DNA of 50,626 nucleotides from DATGFB01 sp032160545 (lineage in GTDB: Bacteria; Actinomycetota; Actinomycetes; Mycobacteriales; Jatrophihabitantaceae). The stretch is from assembly GCA_032160545.1 (NCBI GenBank), contig JAVHVN010000107.1, positions 1 through 50,626 of the forward strand, read 5' to 3'. This document shows, in pieces, positions 25,010 to 33,438 of the stretch (position 1 is its first letter; every line of letters starts with the position of its first letter). The position numbers were made by a program, and so were the translations under genes. A model generated the notes under the pieces. It saw nothing but the letters and a program-made list of their open reading frames with translations. It was not told the DNA's origin and made no database searches.

Positions 25010-26279
25010 GGCCAGCCGGCTGTGGCGGCACCGGGACTTCCTGCTGCTGTGGGGCGGCCAGACCACGAGCGACGTCGGCACGGCGGTGAGCGCGGTGGTG
25101 CTGCCGCTCATCGCCGTGGTCTACCTGCACGTGACGGCGTTCGAGGTCGGGGCACTCGCTGCGGCCGAATGGGCGCCCTGGTTGCTGATCGGGCTACCCG
25201 CCGGTGTGTGGATCGACCGCTCGCGCTGCCGGCCCGTCATGATCGCGTGCGACGTGGCACGTGCGTTGCTGATCGGCAGCGTCCCGCTCGCCGCCGCGTT
25301 CGACCGGTTGACGATCGGCCACCTCTTCGTCGCCGCGTTCGGGACCGGCGCGGCGAGCGTGCTGTTCCAGGTCGCCTATCAGTCCTTCCTGCCACGGCTG
25401 CTCGATCGCGACGACCTGCCCGAGGGCAACGCCAAGCTGCAGGGCAGCGGCGCCGTGGCCCAGGTCGCGGGACCGGGGCTGGGCGGTGCGCTCGTGCAGG
25501 CGTTCCGGGCTCCGTACGCGCTGCTGGCGGACGTCGCCAGCTACGCCGTCTCGGCGCTCGCCCTGCTCGGCCTCCGGCATCGCGAGGAGCGACCCCCGCC
25601 GGCCGAGCGCAATCTGCGCCGTGAGATCGCCGAGGGCGCGCGCTACGTCCGCGCCGACCCGATCCTGCGCGTCCTCACCATCGCGCCCGCGATCACCAAC
25701 TTCTTCTTCACCGGCGCGGAGTCCATCACCGTGCTGTTCCTCGTGCGGACCGTCCGCGTCGAGCCGGCCGCGGTCGGCCTGCTCATCGGCGGCGTCAGCC
25801 TGGGATCGGTGCTCGGCGCCGTGCTCGCCCGTCCGATCGGGCGGCGCATCGGCACGTCCCGGGCCGTCTGGCTCGTCACCCTGTGCACCGCACCATTCGG
25901 TCTGCTGATCGCGGCGACCCAGCGCGGGCTCGGCCTGGCGCTGTTCGTCGTGGGCAGCACCACGCTGTTCGCGGGCATCCTCGTCTACAACGTGACGATC
26001 GGCGGGTTCCGCCAGGCGTACTGCCCGCCCGCGATCCTCGGCAGGGTCGTGGCCACGATGCGCTTCGTGCTGTTCGGCACCATCCCTCTGGGAGCACTTG
26101 CCGGCGGCGGCCTCGCGAGCGCACTGGGCTCGCGCACCGCGCTGTACGTCCTGCTCTCCGGCAACTGCATCGCCGGGCTGATCCTCCTGGCGTCGCCGCT
26201 GCGCGGGCTGCGCGACCTGCCGGATCACCCGCCGGTGCAGCGAGTGAGCGAATCGGCACTGCCCATGACGCACACTTGA
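25002..26279 (+). CDS. MFS transporter (EntS/MFS_3-like)
   Basis: Major facilitator of 425 aa with about 12 membrane helices. RDFLLLWGGQTTSDVGTAV near the N-terminus and the loop VWIDRSRCRPVMI are typical of the efflux type related to EntS and macrolide exporters. The central loop (RHREERPPPAERNLRREIAEGARYV) is also typical. Substrate unknown. It overlaps the barstar gene by 8 bp, so RNase, inhibitor and transporter form one unit. The transporter is probably not the RNase exporter, since the RNase has its own signal. Confidence 0.88.
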   Translation: MSEASRLWRHRDFLLLWGGQTTSDVGTAVSAVVLPLIAVVYLHVTAFEVGALAAAEWAPWLLIGLPAGVWIDRSRCRPVMIACDVARALLIGSVPLAAAFDRLTIGHLFVAAFGTGAASVLFQVAYQSFLPRLLDRDDLPEGNAKLQGSGAVAQVAGPGLGGALVQAFRAPYALLADVASYAVSALALLGLRHREERPPPAERNLRREIAEGARYVRADPILRVLTIAPAITNFFFTGAESITVLFLVRTVRVEPAAVGLLIGGVSLGSVLGAVLARPIGRRIGTSRAVWLVTLCTAPFGLLIAATQRGLGLALFVVGSTTLFAGILVYNVTIGGFRQAYCPPAILGRVVATMRFVLFGTIPLGALAGGGLASALGSRTALYVLLSGNCIAGLILLASPLRGLRDLPDHPPVQRVSESALPMTHT

Positions 26280-26283
26280 CGCC

Positions 26284-27504
26284 GTGCCCCCGTCCCTGCC
26301 GCAGGGCAGCCCGCCGCCGCCCGACGGCCGGCTGCCGTGGTCCGTGCTCGACTCGGCCAGGAGCTCCCCGTTCGGGATCTACGTGCACGTCCCGTTCTGC
26401 CGCACCCGCTGCGGGTACTGCGACTTCAACACGTACACGGCGGCCGAGCTGGGCAACGGCGTCGGCCCGGGGACGTACGCCGACATCCTGCTGCAGGAGG
26501 TCCGGCTCGCCGAGGGCGTTCTCGGCGACCGGTTCCCTCCGATCTCGACCGTCTTCTTCGGCGGGGGTACGCCGACGCTGCTGCCGGCCGAGCACCTCGG
26601 CCTGGTCATCCGCGAGCTGCGCGAGCGGTTCGGGCTCGCGCCCGACGTCGAGATCACGACCGAGGCGAATCCCGAGACGGTGACCCCCGCCTACTTCGCC
26701 CAGCTCCGTGCTGCGGGGTTCACCCGGGTCTCGATCGGCATGCAGTCGGCCGTGCCGCGGGTCCTGCAGGTCCTCGACCGGCAGCACCGGCCGGGCCGGC
26801 CCGAGGAGGCCGTCGCCGAGGCGTGGGCGGCGGGCTTCGAGCACGTCAACCTCGACCTCATCTATGGCGCCCCGTACGAGACCGATCAGGACTGGGCCGC
26901 CTCGCTTCACGCCGCCATCGCCGCCGGGCCCGACCACATCAGCGCGTATGCACTGGTGGTCGAAGAGGGCACCGCGCTCGCCCGGCAGGTCGCGAGCGGT
27001 GTCGTGCCGGCGCCCGAGGACGACGTGCTCGCAGACCGGTACGTCATGGCCGACGAGCTGCTCGGCAAGGTCGGCTTCGACTGGTACGAGGTGTCGAACT
27101 GGGCCCGCGGGCCGCAGGCGAGGTCGCGGCACAACGACCTGTACTGGACGAATTCCACCTGGTGGGGCCTCGGGCCCGGTGCGCACAGCCACGTCGGCGG
27201 CGTGCGGTGGTGGAACGTCAAGCATCCGGCTCGCTACGCCGCGCTGCTCGAGAGCGCCCTGAGCCCCGCCGCCGGCCGCGAGACCCTCGACGAGCAGGCC
27301 CGGCTCACCGAGCGGGTCATGCTCGGCATCCGCCGCCGTGAGGGCCTGGCCGTGGACGAGCTCCCGGCGGCCTCGCAACGCCCCGTTGCGCAGCTGGCGA
27401 CCTGGGGTCTCGTGGCGCAGGAACACCTCGCCGCGGGGCGCGTGGTGTTGACGCAACGCGGCCGGCTGCTGGCCGACGCCGTGGTGCGCGAGCTGCTGCC
27501 CTGA
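26284..27504 (+). CDS. hemW: HemW-type radical SAM heme chaperone
   Basis: HemW (406 aa), long annotated as oxygen-independent coproporphyrinogen oxidase, now regarded as a heme chaperone. The radical-SAM cluster motif is Cys39-x3-Cys43-x2-Cys46 in VPFCRTRCGYCDF; FFGGGTPTLLP is the SAM-binding GGGTP segment. HNDLYWTNSTWWGLGPGAHS is the HemW block in the second half. The usual CNLC-type extra Cys of true HemN is absent. The GTG start is 4 nt after the MFS stop. Confidence 0.93.
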   Translation: MPPSLPQGSPPPPDGRLPWSVLDSARSSPFGIYVHVPFCRTRCGYCDFNTYTAAELGNGVGPGTYADILLQEVRLAEGVLGDRFPPISTVFFGGGTPTLLPAEHLGLVIRELRERFGLAPDVEITTEANPETVTPAYFAQLRAAGFTRVSIGMQSAVPRVLQVLDRQHRPGRPEEAVAEAWAAGFEHVNLDLIYGAPYETDQDWAASLHAAIAAGPDHISAYALVVEEGTALARQVASGVVPAPEDDVLADRYVMADELLGKVGFDWYEVSNWARGPQARSRHNDLYWTNSTWWGLGPGAHSHVGGVRWWNVKHPARYAALLESALSPAAGRETLDEQARLTERVMLGIRRREGLAVDELPAASQRPVAQLATWGLVAQEHLAAGRVVLTQRGRLLADAVVRELLP

Positions 27505-27505
27505 C

Positions 27506-27820
27506 TCAGCGCTTGGCCGGATGCAGGGCGTCGAGGTCGAGCACCCGCACGTGCAGCGTGTTCCGGTTCTGCAACGCTGCACGCAGCGCGCGGTGCAGCC
27601 CGTCCTCGAGGTAGATCTCGCCGCGCCACAGGACGGCGTGCGGGAACAGGTCGCCGTAGAACGTCGAGTCCTCGTCGAGCAAATGGTCGAGCGCGAGTTC
27701 CTTCTTGGTGGTGGTCAGCTCGTCCAGCCGCACCGAACGCGGCGGAACGCCCGCCCAGTCCCGCTGCGAGAAGCCGTGATCGGGGTAGGGACGACCGTCC
27801 CGTACCGCCTTGAAGATCAC
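27506..27820 (-). CDS. Small conserved protein with ParB-like DGxHR segment
   Basis: Protein of 104 aa: VRDGRPYPDHGFSQRDWAGVPPRSVRLDEL, then TTTKKELALDHLL, FYGDLFPHAVLWRG and YLEDGLHRALRAAL. The last block resembles the DGxHRxxA motif of ParB/sulfiredoxin-type folds, which I offer only as inference. I do not recognise a characterised member, though the sequence has the look of a well-conserved actinobacterial family. It is tail to tail with hemW, 1 bp apart, and divergent from hrcA. Confidence 0.75.
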   Translation of the reverse strand: MIFKAVRDGRPYPDHGFSQRDWAGVPPRSVRLDELTTTKKELALDHLLDEDSTFYGDLFPHAVLWRGEIYLEDGLHRALRAALQNRNTLHVRVLDLDALHPAKR

Positions 27821-27915
27821 GACTTCCCCCGGGTTTCCTCAGTGCCTGCTCCGTCCCGACCATAACGGCAGCGCCGACCCGGTTGTTGCACCGCGCTGCC
27901 CTTTCGCCCGCGCTC

Positions 27916-27921
27916 TAAGCT
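27916..27921 (+). promoter_or_regulatory. Possible -10 box of hrcA
   Basis: TAAGCT lies 37 nt before the hrcA GTG, the same hexamer as before rsfS and the leuS leader. No CIRCE-like inverted repeat is present in the gap 27821-27958. Confidence 0.35.
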
Positions 27922-27958
27922 GATTCACCAGGACCAAACCGAGGAAGGCAGGGGCGAC

Positions 27959-28978
27959 GTGGGCGTCGAGGATCGCAAGCTCGAGGTGCTGCGGGCGATC
28001 ATCGAGGACTTCATCTCCACGAACGAGCCCGTCGGCAGCAAGGCGCTCGCCGACCGGCACAACCTCGGCGTCTCGCCGGCCACGATCCGCAACGACATGG
28101 CCGCGCTCGAGGAAGAGGGGCTCATCGCCCAGCCCCACACGAGCGCCGGGCGGGTCCCGACCGACGCCGGGTACCGGCTGTTCGTCGATCGGCTCGCCGA
28201 GCTCAAGCCGCTGTCCGGAGCCGAGAAACGGGCGATCCACACCTTCCTCGACGGGGCGGTCGATCTCGATGACGTGCTGCATCGTGCCGTGCGCACGCTC
28301 GCGCAGCTGACCCGCAATGTGGCCGTCGTCCAGTACCCGTCGCTCTCGCGCAGCCGGGTGCGCCACGTCGAGCTGGTGCGGCTGACCGAGTCGCGGCTCA
28401 TGCTGGTACTGATCACCGACACCGGCCGGGTCGAGCAGCGCATCGTCGAACTGCCGGCGCCCGTGGCAGAGGAGGACGTCGCCGATCTGCGCGTCACGCT
28501 GAACGTGCATCTGCGCGACCGCCTGCTCGCCGAGGCGCCCGAGATCGTCACCTCGCTGCCGAACTCCGTTCCCCGGGACCTGCATGGCCTGCTGTCGACG
28601 CTGACGTCGGTGCTGCTCGAGACGCTCGTCGAGCACGGCACCGACCGCGTCGTGCTGGGCGGCACTGCGCACCTCACCGAACACGCGCTGGACTTCCCGG
28701 CGATCCGCCCCATCCTCGAGGCGCTCGAGGAGCAGGTCGTCCTGCTGAGGCTGCTCGACCAGTCGGTCGCGACGAGCCAGGTCATCGTGCGCATCGGCAA
28801 CGAGAACCTGCACCAGGGGCTGTCGACGACGTCGGTCGTCGCCACCGGGTACGGCGCTCAGGGCGTCCAGCTCGGCGCGGTCGGCGTCCTGGGCCCACGG
28901 CGGATGGACTACGCCCACACGATTGCGCGCGTGGCGGCGGTGGCCCGCTACGTCGGCGAGCTGCTCGCTGAGCGGTGA
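27959..28978 (+). CDS. hrcA: Heat-inducible transcription repressor HrcA
   Basis: HrcA (339 aa) represses chaperone genes by binding CIRCE. The N-terminal winged helix shows RKLEVLRAIIEDFISTNEPVGSKAL and LGVSPATIRNDMAALEEEGLI, with PHTSAGRVPTDAGYR as the wing. The C-terminal half matches family blocks (NVAVVQYP, GQEN-type region reading IGNENLHQGLS, GVLGPRRMDYA). The GTG start follows GAGGAAGGCAGGGG. dnaJ lies 64 bp downstream with a CIRCE element between, so HrcA appears to control dnaJ rather than its own promoter. Confidence 0.96.
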   Translation: MGVEDRKLEVLRAIIEDFISTNEPVGSKALADRHNLGVSPATIRNDMAALEEEGLIAQPHTSAGRVPTDAGYRLFVDRLAELKPLSGAEKRAIHTFLDGAVDLDDVLHRAVRTLAQLTRNVAVVQYPSLSRSRVRHVELVRLTESRLMLVLITDTGRVEQRIVELPAPVAEEDVADLRVTLNVHLRDRLLAEAPEIVTSLPNSVPRDLHGLLSTLTSVLLETLVEHGTDRVVLGGTAHLTEHALDFPAIRPILEALEEQVVLLRLLDQSVATSQVIVRIGNENLHQGLSTTSVVATGYGAQGVQLGAVGVLGPRRMDYAHTIARVAAVARYVGELLAER

Positions 28979-28986
28979 GCCCGCCG

Positions 28987-29022
28987 TAGACTGCGCATGG
29001 CACTCGCAGGCGTCGAGTGCCA
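28987..29022 (+). promoter_or_regulatory. dnaJ promoter with CIRCE operator
   Basis: TGGCACTC (28998-29005), a 9-nt spacer and GAGTGCCA (29015-29022) form a perfect CIRCE inverted repeat, the HrcA operator. TAGACT (28987-28992) is a good -10 box just upstream, so the start of transcription would fall inside the operator. The element ends 20 nt before the dnaJ ATG. Confidence 0.9.
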
Positions 29023-29042
29023 ACCAATCGACGAAGGAACGG

Positions 29043-30191
29043 ATGGTCGTGGCAGAGACTCCGCGCGACTACTACGGCTTGCTCGGCGTCGGCCGCACCG
29101 CGACGCCCGAGGAGATCAAGCGCGCGTACCGGAAGCTGGCGCGCGAGCTGCACCCGGACGTCAACCCAGACCGCGGCGCGCAGGAGAAGTTCAAGGCCGT
29201 CACGGCCGCCTACGAGGTGCTGAGCGACCCCGAGAAGCGCCGGGTCGTCGATCTCGGCGGGGACCCGCTGTCCCAGGGCGCCGGCACTGCGGGCAACCCG
29301 TTCGCCGGTTTCGGCGGTTTCGGTGACGTCTTCGAGGCGTTCTTCGGCGGCGGAGCGGCCGGCGGGGGGCGGGGGCGGCGCAGCCGGGTCCGTCCGGGCG
29401 CGGACGCGCTCGTGCAGATCTCGCTCACCCTCGAGGAGGCCGCGTTCGGCGTGCGCCGCGAGCTCACCGTCGAGACCGCGGTGCTGTGTGACATCTGCCA
29501 CGGCGACGGCTGTGCTCCCGGCACCTCGCCGCGCACGTGCGCGACGTGCGGCGGCAGCGGCGAGATCCAGTCGGTACAGCGGTCCTTCCTCGGCCAGGTC
29601 ATGACGACGCGCGCCTGCTCGGCCTGCGGCGGTACCGGCCAGCAGATCGTCACGCCCTGCCCGACGTGCGCCGGCGAAGGGCGGGTGCGGGCCCGCCGGA
29701 CGATCACCGTCGACGTGCCGGCCGGCATCGAGGACGGCATGCGCATCCGGCTCTCCGGCCAGGGCGAGGTCGGCCCCGGTGGCGGCCCGGCCGGCGATCT
29801 GTACGTCGAGATCGCCGAGCAGCAGCACGACACGTTCGCGCGCGACGGTGCCGACCTGCACTGCACGGTCGTCGTGCCCATGACCGCCGCGGCCCTGGGC
29901 ACCGACCTGGCCCTCGACACCCTCGACAGCGAGGAGAAGATCGAGATCCGCGCCGGCACGCAGAGCGGTTCGGTGCTGACGCTGCGGGGCAAGGGGGTTC
30001 CGCGGCTGCGCAGCTCGGCGCGCGGTGACCTGTACGTGCACGTCGAGGTCCGCACGCCCACCCGGTTGGACGAGGGCCAGGAGCACTTGCTGCGCGAGTT
30101 CGCCGCCCTGCGCAACGAGGACGTCTCGGTCACCGGCAAGAACGGCGGCGGTCTGTTCGGCAAGGTGCGAGACGCGTTCGGCGGGCGCTGA
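29043..30191 (+). CDS. dnaJ: Chaperone protein DnaJ (DnaJ2 type)
   Basis: DnaJ co-chaperone of 382 aa that stimulates DnaK ATPase. The J domain has HPD at 37-39; a Gly/Phe-rich stretch spans about 73-110. Four CxxCxGxG zinc repeats follow (Cys149/152, 166/169, 192/195, 206/209), then the C-terminal substrate-binding domains. ATG 29043 follows GAAGGA at 5 nt; GTG 29049 is an alternative. Linkage to hrcA marks it as the second, DnaJ2-type copy; a dnaK-linked copy is expected elsewhere. A CIRCE operator precedes it. Confidence 0.97.
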   Translation: MVVAETPRDYYGLLGVGRTATPEEIKRAYRKLARELHPDVNPDRGAQEKFKAVTAAYEVLSDPEKRRVVDLGGDPLSQGAGTAGNPFAGFGGFGDVFEAFFGGGAAGGGRGRRSRVRPGADALVQISLTLEEAAFGVRRELTVETAVLCDICHGDGCAPGTSPRTCATCGGSGEIQSVQRSFLGQVMTTRACSACGGTGQQIVTPCPTCAGEGRVRARRTITVDVPAGIEDGMRIRLSGQGEVGPGGGPAGDLYVEIAEQQHDTFARDGADLHCTVVVPMTAAALGTDLALDTLDSEEKIEIRAGTQSGSVLTLRGKGVPRLRSSARGDLYVHVEVRTPTRLDEGQEHLLREFAALRNEDVSVTGKNGGGLFGKVRDAFGGR

Positions 30192-30200
30192 CCGACGGCC

Positions 30201-30941
30201 GTGAGCACGCCGCCGCTGTTCTTCGTCGAGCATCTGCCCGCCGGTGACCGGCTGCGTCTCGACGGGCCGGAGGGCCGGCATGCCGCGCGGGTCAAGCGAC
30301 TGACGGTCGGCGAGCGGCTGCGCGTCGCCGACGGGCTCGGCGCTGTCGCCGACTGTGCCGTCATCCAGGTGCTGGCCGACGGGCTCGAACTCGAGGTGAT
30401 CGCCTGGGGCAGCGTCGAGCCGCCGCAGCCGTACCTGGTGGTGGTGCAAGCGCTGGCGAAGGGCGACCGGGCCGAACTCGCGGTCGAGCTGTCCACCGAG
30501 CTCGGTGCCGACGAGATCGTCCCGTGGGCGGCGTCGCGGTCGATCGTGCAGTGGCAGGACCAGCGGGTGTCCAAGGGTCTCGACCGGTGGCGGCGCACGG
30601 CCCGCGAGTCGGCCAAGCAGAGCAGGCGACCGCGCGTGCCGATCGTGAGCGACCTTGCGTCCACCGCCGACGTGGTGGCCCGCATCGGTACCGGCCGCGG
30701 GCTCGTCCTGCACGAGGGCGCCGGGCAGCCGCTCGCGGGGGCCTCGTTGCCGGCGTCGGGCGAGATCGTCGTCGTGGTGGGCCCCGAGGGTGGCGTGAGC
30801 GACGACGAACTCGGCGCCTTCGCCGGGGCCGGGGCCTCGCTCGTCCGTCTCGGCGAGCCGGTGCTGCGGACGTCGACAGCAGGGGCGGCGGCGCTCGCGG
30901 TGCTGTCCGTGCGAGTGGGCCGTTGGTCGGGTGGTGGCTGA
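30201..30941 (+). CDS. rsmE: 16S rRNA m3U1498 methyltransferase RsmE
   Basis: SPOUT-class methyltransferase of 246 aa that modifies U1498 of 16S rRNA. The N-terminal PUA-like domain has GRHAARVKRLTVGERLRV. The knotted SAM site shows VVVVGPEGGVSDDEL and LGEPVLRTSTAGAAAL. RRTARESAKQSRRPRVP is the usual catalytic block. The GTG start is 9 nt after the dnaJ stop, in the common dnaJ-rsmE arrangement. Confidence 0.96.
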   Translation: MSTPPLFFVEHLPAGDRLRLDGPEGRHAARVKRLTVGERLRVADGLGAVADCAVIQVLADGLELEVIAWGSVEPPQPYLVVVQALAKGDRAELAVELSTELGADEIVPWAASRSIVQWQDQRVSKGLDRWRRTARESAKQSRRPRVPIVSDLASTADVVARIGTGRGLVLHEGAGQPLAGASLPASGEIVVVVGPEGGVSDDELGAFAGAGASLVRLGEPVLRTSTAGAAALAVLSVRVGRWSGGG

Positions 30942-31003
30942 GCGTCGCCCTGCTCGGCGCGGCCTGCCTTCAAGTCGACCGCGCCGGCGCCGATGAACAA
31001 CCT

Positions 31004-32653
31004 GTGTCGCACCACGCCGGCGAGACCCGTCTCTGCGGCTGTGCCGGCTCCGCCCGCCCACACCGACGCGAGCTGGTCGCGCAGCCGCTGCTGACGCTGC
31101 TGCTCTGCGGCCTCGCGGCATTCGCCCTGCCGAATCCGGCGCTGCCGAACGGTCACCGCTCGGGCGCGCGAGCCACCGTGGTCGCGGCACGTCCCGCGGC
31201 GGGAGCGCACGAGCCGGGGAACCCGACCGACCCGATCCAGAATCGCCGAGGCCCCGCGCCCTTGGCGATCGTCGACCGCCCGGTCGAGCCGGTGGCACCC
31301 GTCGCCGTCGCGCTCGATCGCGCGTTGACCCGGCCGCAACCGGCGGACAGCGCGCGGACCCTCTCCGCGCGCACCGCGCTCGCCGCGGCGCAGGCCCGCT
31401 ACGGCGAGGCCAACCAACGCTACGATCTGGCCGCTGCCGCTGTGGACGCGGCGGGACGACGGCTCGCCGCCGCCCAGCGCGTCGCCGAGTCGGCGCGGGC
31501 GACCGCGAATCGGTCAGAGACCGATCTCGGGCAGCTGCTCGTCGGCCAGTACGAGACCGGCAACCCCGTCCCGGTGACCGCACAGGTCCTGCTCTCGGCT
31601 GACGGCGGCGACGTCCTCGACGCGGTGGCGCGCGGGCAGCAACTGGCGGCATACCAATCCACCCGGCTGCAGCGGGCCCTCGACGCCCAGCGGTCGGCCG
31701 ACCGGGCCCAGGCAGAGGTGGCCGCGGCGCAGACCGGCGCCGTGACGGCGCAGACCTCGGCGCTCGACGCCCAACGGGCCGCGGCCGGGCTGGCGGCGGC
31801 CGCGCAGCGGGCGGTCGCCGCGCTGCACCTGAGCGACCTTGCCGCCGCGGCGAAGGCTGCCGCCGCGGCAGCCATGGTCGCGGGCACCGCGCACGCCTCG
31901 GGCGCCGACAACGCGGCAGGCGCGGCCGCTGCCCTGCGCGCCGAGGTGATCGCGTCCGGTGCCGCATCTCCTGCGGCCTTCCCGGTGTCAGCCACGGTGC
32001 CCGCAGTCATCGCCGCCGCGACGCGGGCGTTGCTCGACCGCGCCGCGGGCCGGGGGCCTTCCGGCCCGGCGACGTCCGCCGTGCACGTCACGGGACGCGA
32101 CGACTTGGGCGGTACCGTGCCGTGGCACGGGCGAGCCGGCGCCGGCCCGTCGCGCGCGCTGACCGTCTTCGACGGCGTCCTGTCGGCCGCGGGCTGGCCG
32201 AACGCCGGGGTGGGCAGCTCGGTGCCCGGCACAGCGCCGCTCCTCAAGGCCGACGGCGTCAGCGTGCATCCGGCGCTGCCGGCGCTGCCGAAGGGGTACC
32301 GGCCGCTGCGCGCGCAGGTCGCAGTCGAGGCCGCCCTCGGGCAGCTAGGCAGCCCGTACGTCTGGAACGCGGCCGGCCCGGCGACGTTCGACTGCTCGGG
32401 GCTCACCGTCTGGGCCTGGGGCCACGCGGGCGTCGCGCTCGAGCACTACACCGGCACGCAGGTGACCCAGGGGGTGCGTGTCGACGCGGACGGCCTGTTG
32501 CCGGGGGACCTGCTGCTCTTCGGTGCGGCCCTGCACCATGTCGGCCTGTACCTCGGTGCCGGCTACATGATCGACGCGCCGCAGACCGGCGACTACGTCA
32601 AGGTTCAGCGCGTCGCGGATATGGGGGACTTCGCGGTCGCCGTGCGGCCCTGA
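31004..32653 (+). CDS. Secreted NlpC/P60 cell-wall hydrolase
   Basis: Peptidoglycan endopeptidase of about 549 aa. It has an N-terminal hydrophobic export segment (QPLLTLLLCGLAAFALP, about 29-45), a Pro-rich stretch, a long Ala/Gln/Arg-rich coiled-coil (about 120-300), a linker, and an NlpC/P60 domain. The domain shows ALGQLGSPYVWNAAGPATFDCSGL with nucleophile Cys464 and HHVGLYLG with His512. The layout resembles RipA-type enzymes that split the stem peptide during division. The start is uncertain: GTG 31004 gives a sensible signal; an upstream TTG inside rsmE would add another hydrophobic stretch. Convergent with the YoaK-type gene. Confidence 0.85.
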   Translation: MSHHAGETRLCGCAGSARPHRRELVAQPLLTLLLCGLAAFALPNPALPNGHRSGARATVVAARPAAGAHEPGNPTDPIQNRRGPAPLAIVDRPVEPVAPVAVALDRALTRPQPADSARTLSARTALAAAQARYGEANQRYDLAAAAVDAAGRRLAAAQRVAESARATANRSETDLGQLLVGQYETGNPVPVTAQVLLSADGGDVLDAVARGQQLAAYQSTRLQRALDAQRSADRAQAEVAAAQTGAVTAQTSALDAQRAAAGLAAAAQRAVAALHLSDLAAAAKAAAAAAMVAGTAHASGADNAAGAAAALRAEVIASGAASPAAFPVSATVPAVIAAATRALLDRAAGRGPSGPATSAVHVTGRDDLGGTVPWHGRAGAGPSRALTVFDGVLSAAGWPNAGVGSSVPGTAPLLKADGVSVHPALPALPKGYRPLRAQVAVEAALGQLGSPYVWNAAGPATFDCSGLTVWAWGHAGVALEHYTGTQVTQGVRVDADGLLPGDLLLFGAALHHVGLYLGAGYMIDAPQTGDYVKVQRVADMGDFAVAVRP

Positions 32654-32767
32654 CCGGCCGGCGCGTTCGTCAACACGGGCGTTGACCTGACTGCGGACGG
32701 TCCCGTCACCGACATCGTGGCGGTGGGCGGCTGGAACAACTGCGTCGTGTCGAGGATGGCCGGCTAA
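32654..32767 (+). other. Coding-like stretch after the NlpC/P60 stop
   Basis: In the same frame, directly after the TGA at 32651-32653, 37 codons run open to TAA 32765-32767. From about 32663, 31 of 34 third positions are G or C and the translation (FVNTGVDLTADGPVTDIVAVGG, WNNCVVSRMAG in pieces) looks protein-like. There is no good start codon. It may be the 3' remnant of a lost gene or an ancestral C-terminus cut off by the stop. Confidence 0.35.
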
Positions 32768-33429
32768 TGACTCGGTGTGCGCACCGTCGCGAACGTCCAC
32801 GCAGCCGCGCCCACGACGATCGCGGCGATGCCGATCGTCGCCGAGACGGAAACGGTCAGCATCGCGGCGCCGAAGGCCGCCCCTGCAGCCATCGCGACAA
32901 CGGAAAGGATCCGCCTGCGCGTCGCGGCTGACGGCCGGTCCGAGGCGATCCCGGTCAGGCTCAGCGTGAGGACGGTGGTGGTGAGATCCGGAACGCCGTG
33001 CCGTCGAACCGTGGCGTTCTGAAGCCCGAGCGCAGCGGCCAGCACGGCGATGGTGGCCCACGAACCGTGTGACCGCAGGGGCAGCGCACCGACCGCCGTG
33101 CCCAGCGCCACCGCCGCAAGGACCACTGCCTCGGCCGCGAACGCGCTGCCCAGCCACCGTGCCGCGTGGTCTGCGCTCGCGGCAGCCCACCGTCCCCCGG
33201 CGAAGGCGCCCGCCAGGAACCCAGCAATGGCGACGAGGGACGCCGCGACCGACAGCCCGGAGTGGGCCTGCACTCCGAAGCCGATGAAGACCACGTTGCC
33301 CGTCATGTTCGCGACGAACACCCGGCCGAGCCGCAGGTAGCTGACCGCGTCCACCAGGCCGGTGACGACGGTGAGCGCCAGCAGCGCGGCCGCGGTACGG
33401 CGCGCCGCAGACGGTGCCAGTTCGGCCAT
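32764..33429 (-). CDS. YoaK/DUF1275 family membrane protein
   Basis: Integral membrane protein of 221 aa with about six helices. TVVTGLVDAVSYLRLGRVFVANMTGNVVFIGFG is the hallmark block of the YoaK/DUF1275 family, and GLQNATVRRHGVPDLTTTVLT is the second conserved block. Function is unknown for the family. It starts 9 nt after the aldo/keto reductase stop, with GGGGG as ribosome site, so it belongs to the LysR-AKR-YoaK minus-strand unit. Confidence 0.9.
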   Translation of the reverse strand: MAELAPSAARRTAAALLALTVVTGLVDAVSYLRLGRVFVANMTGNVVFIGFGVQAHSGLSVAASLVAIAGFLAGAFAGGRWAAASADHAARWLGSAFAAEAVVLAAVALGTAVGALPLRSHGSWATIAVLAAALGLQNATVRRHGVPDLTTTVLTLSLTGIASDRPSAATRRRILSVVAMAAGAAFGAAMLTVSVSATIGIAAIVVGAAAWTFATVRTPSH

Positions 33430-33438
33430 CGTGCCCCC

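Noticed and set aside
28782..31967. 1061-codon open frame on the minus strand across hrcA, dnaJ, rsmE and the NlpC/P60 gene
   Set aside because: It is a shadow of four well-supported plus-strand genes in very GC-rich DNA; its translation is Arg/Pro/Ala/Gly-rich with no domain.
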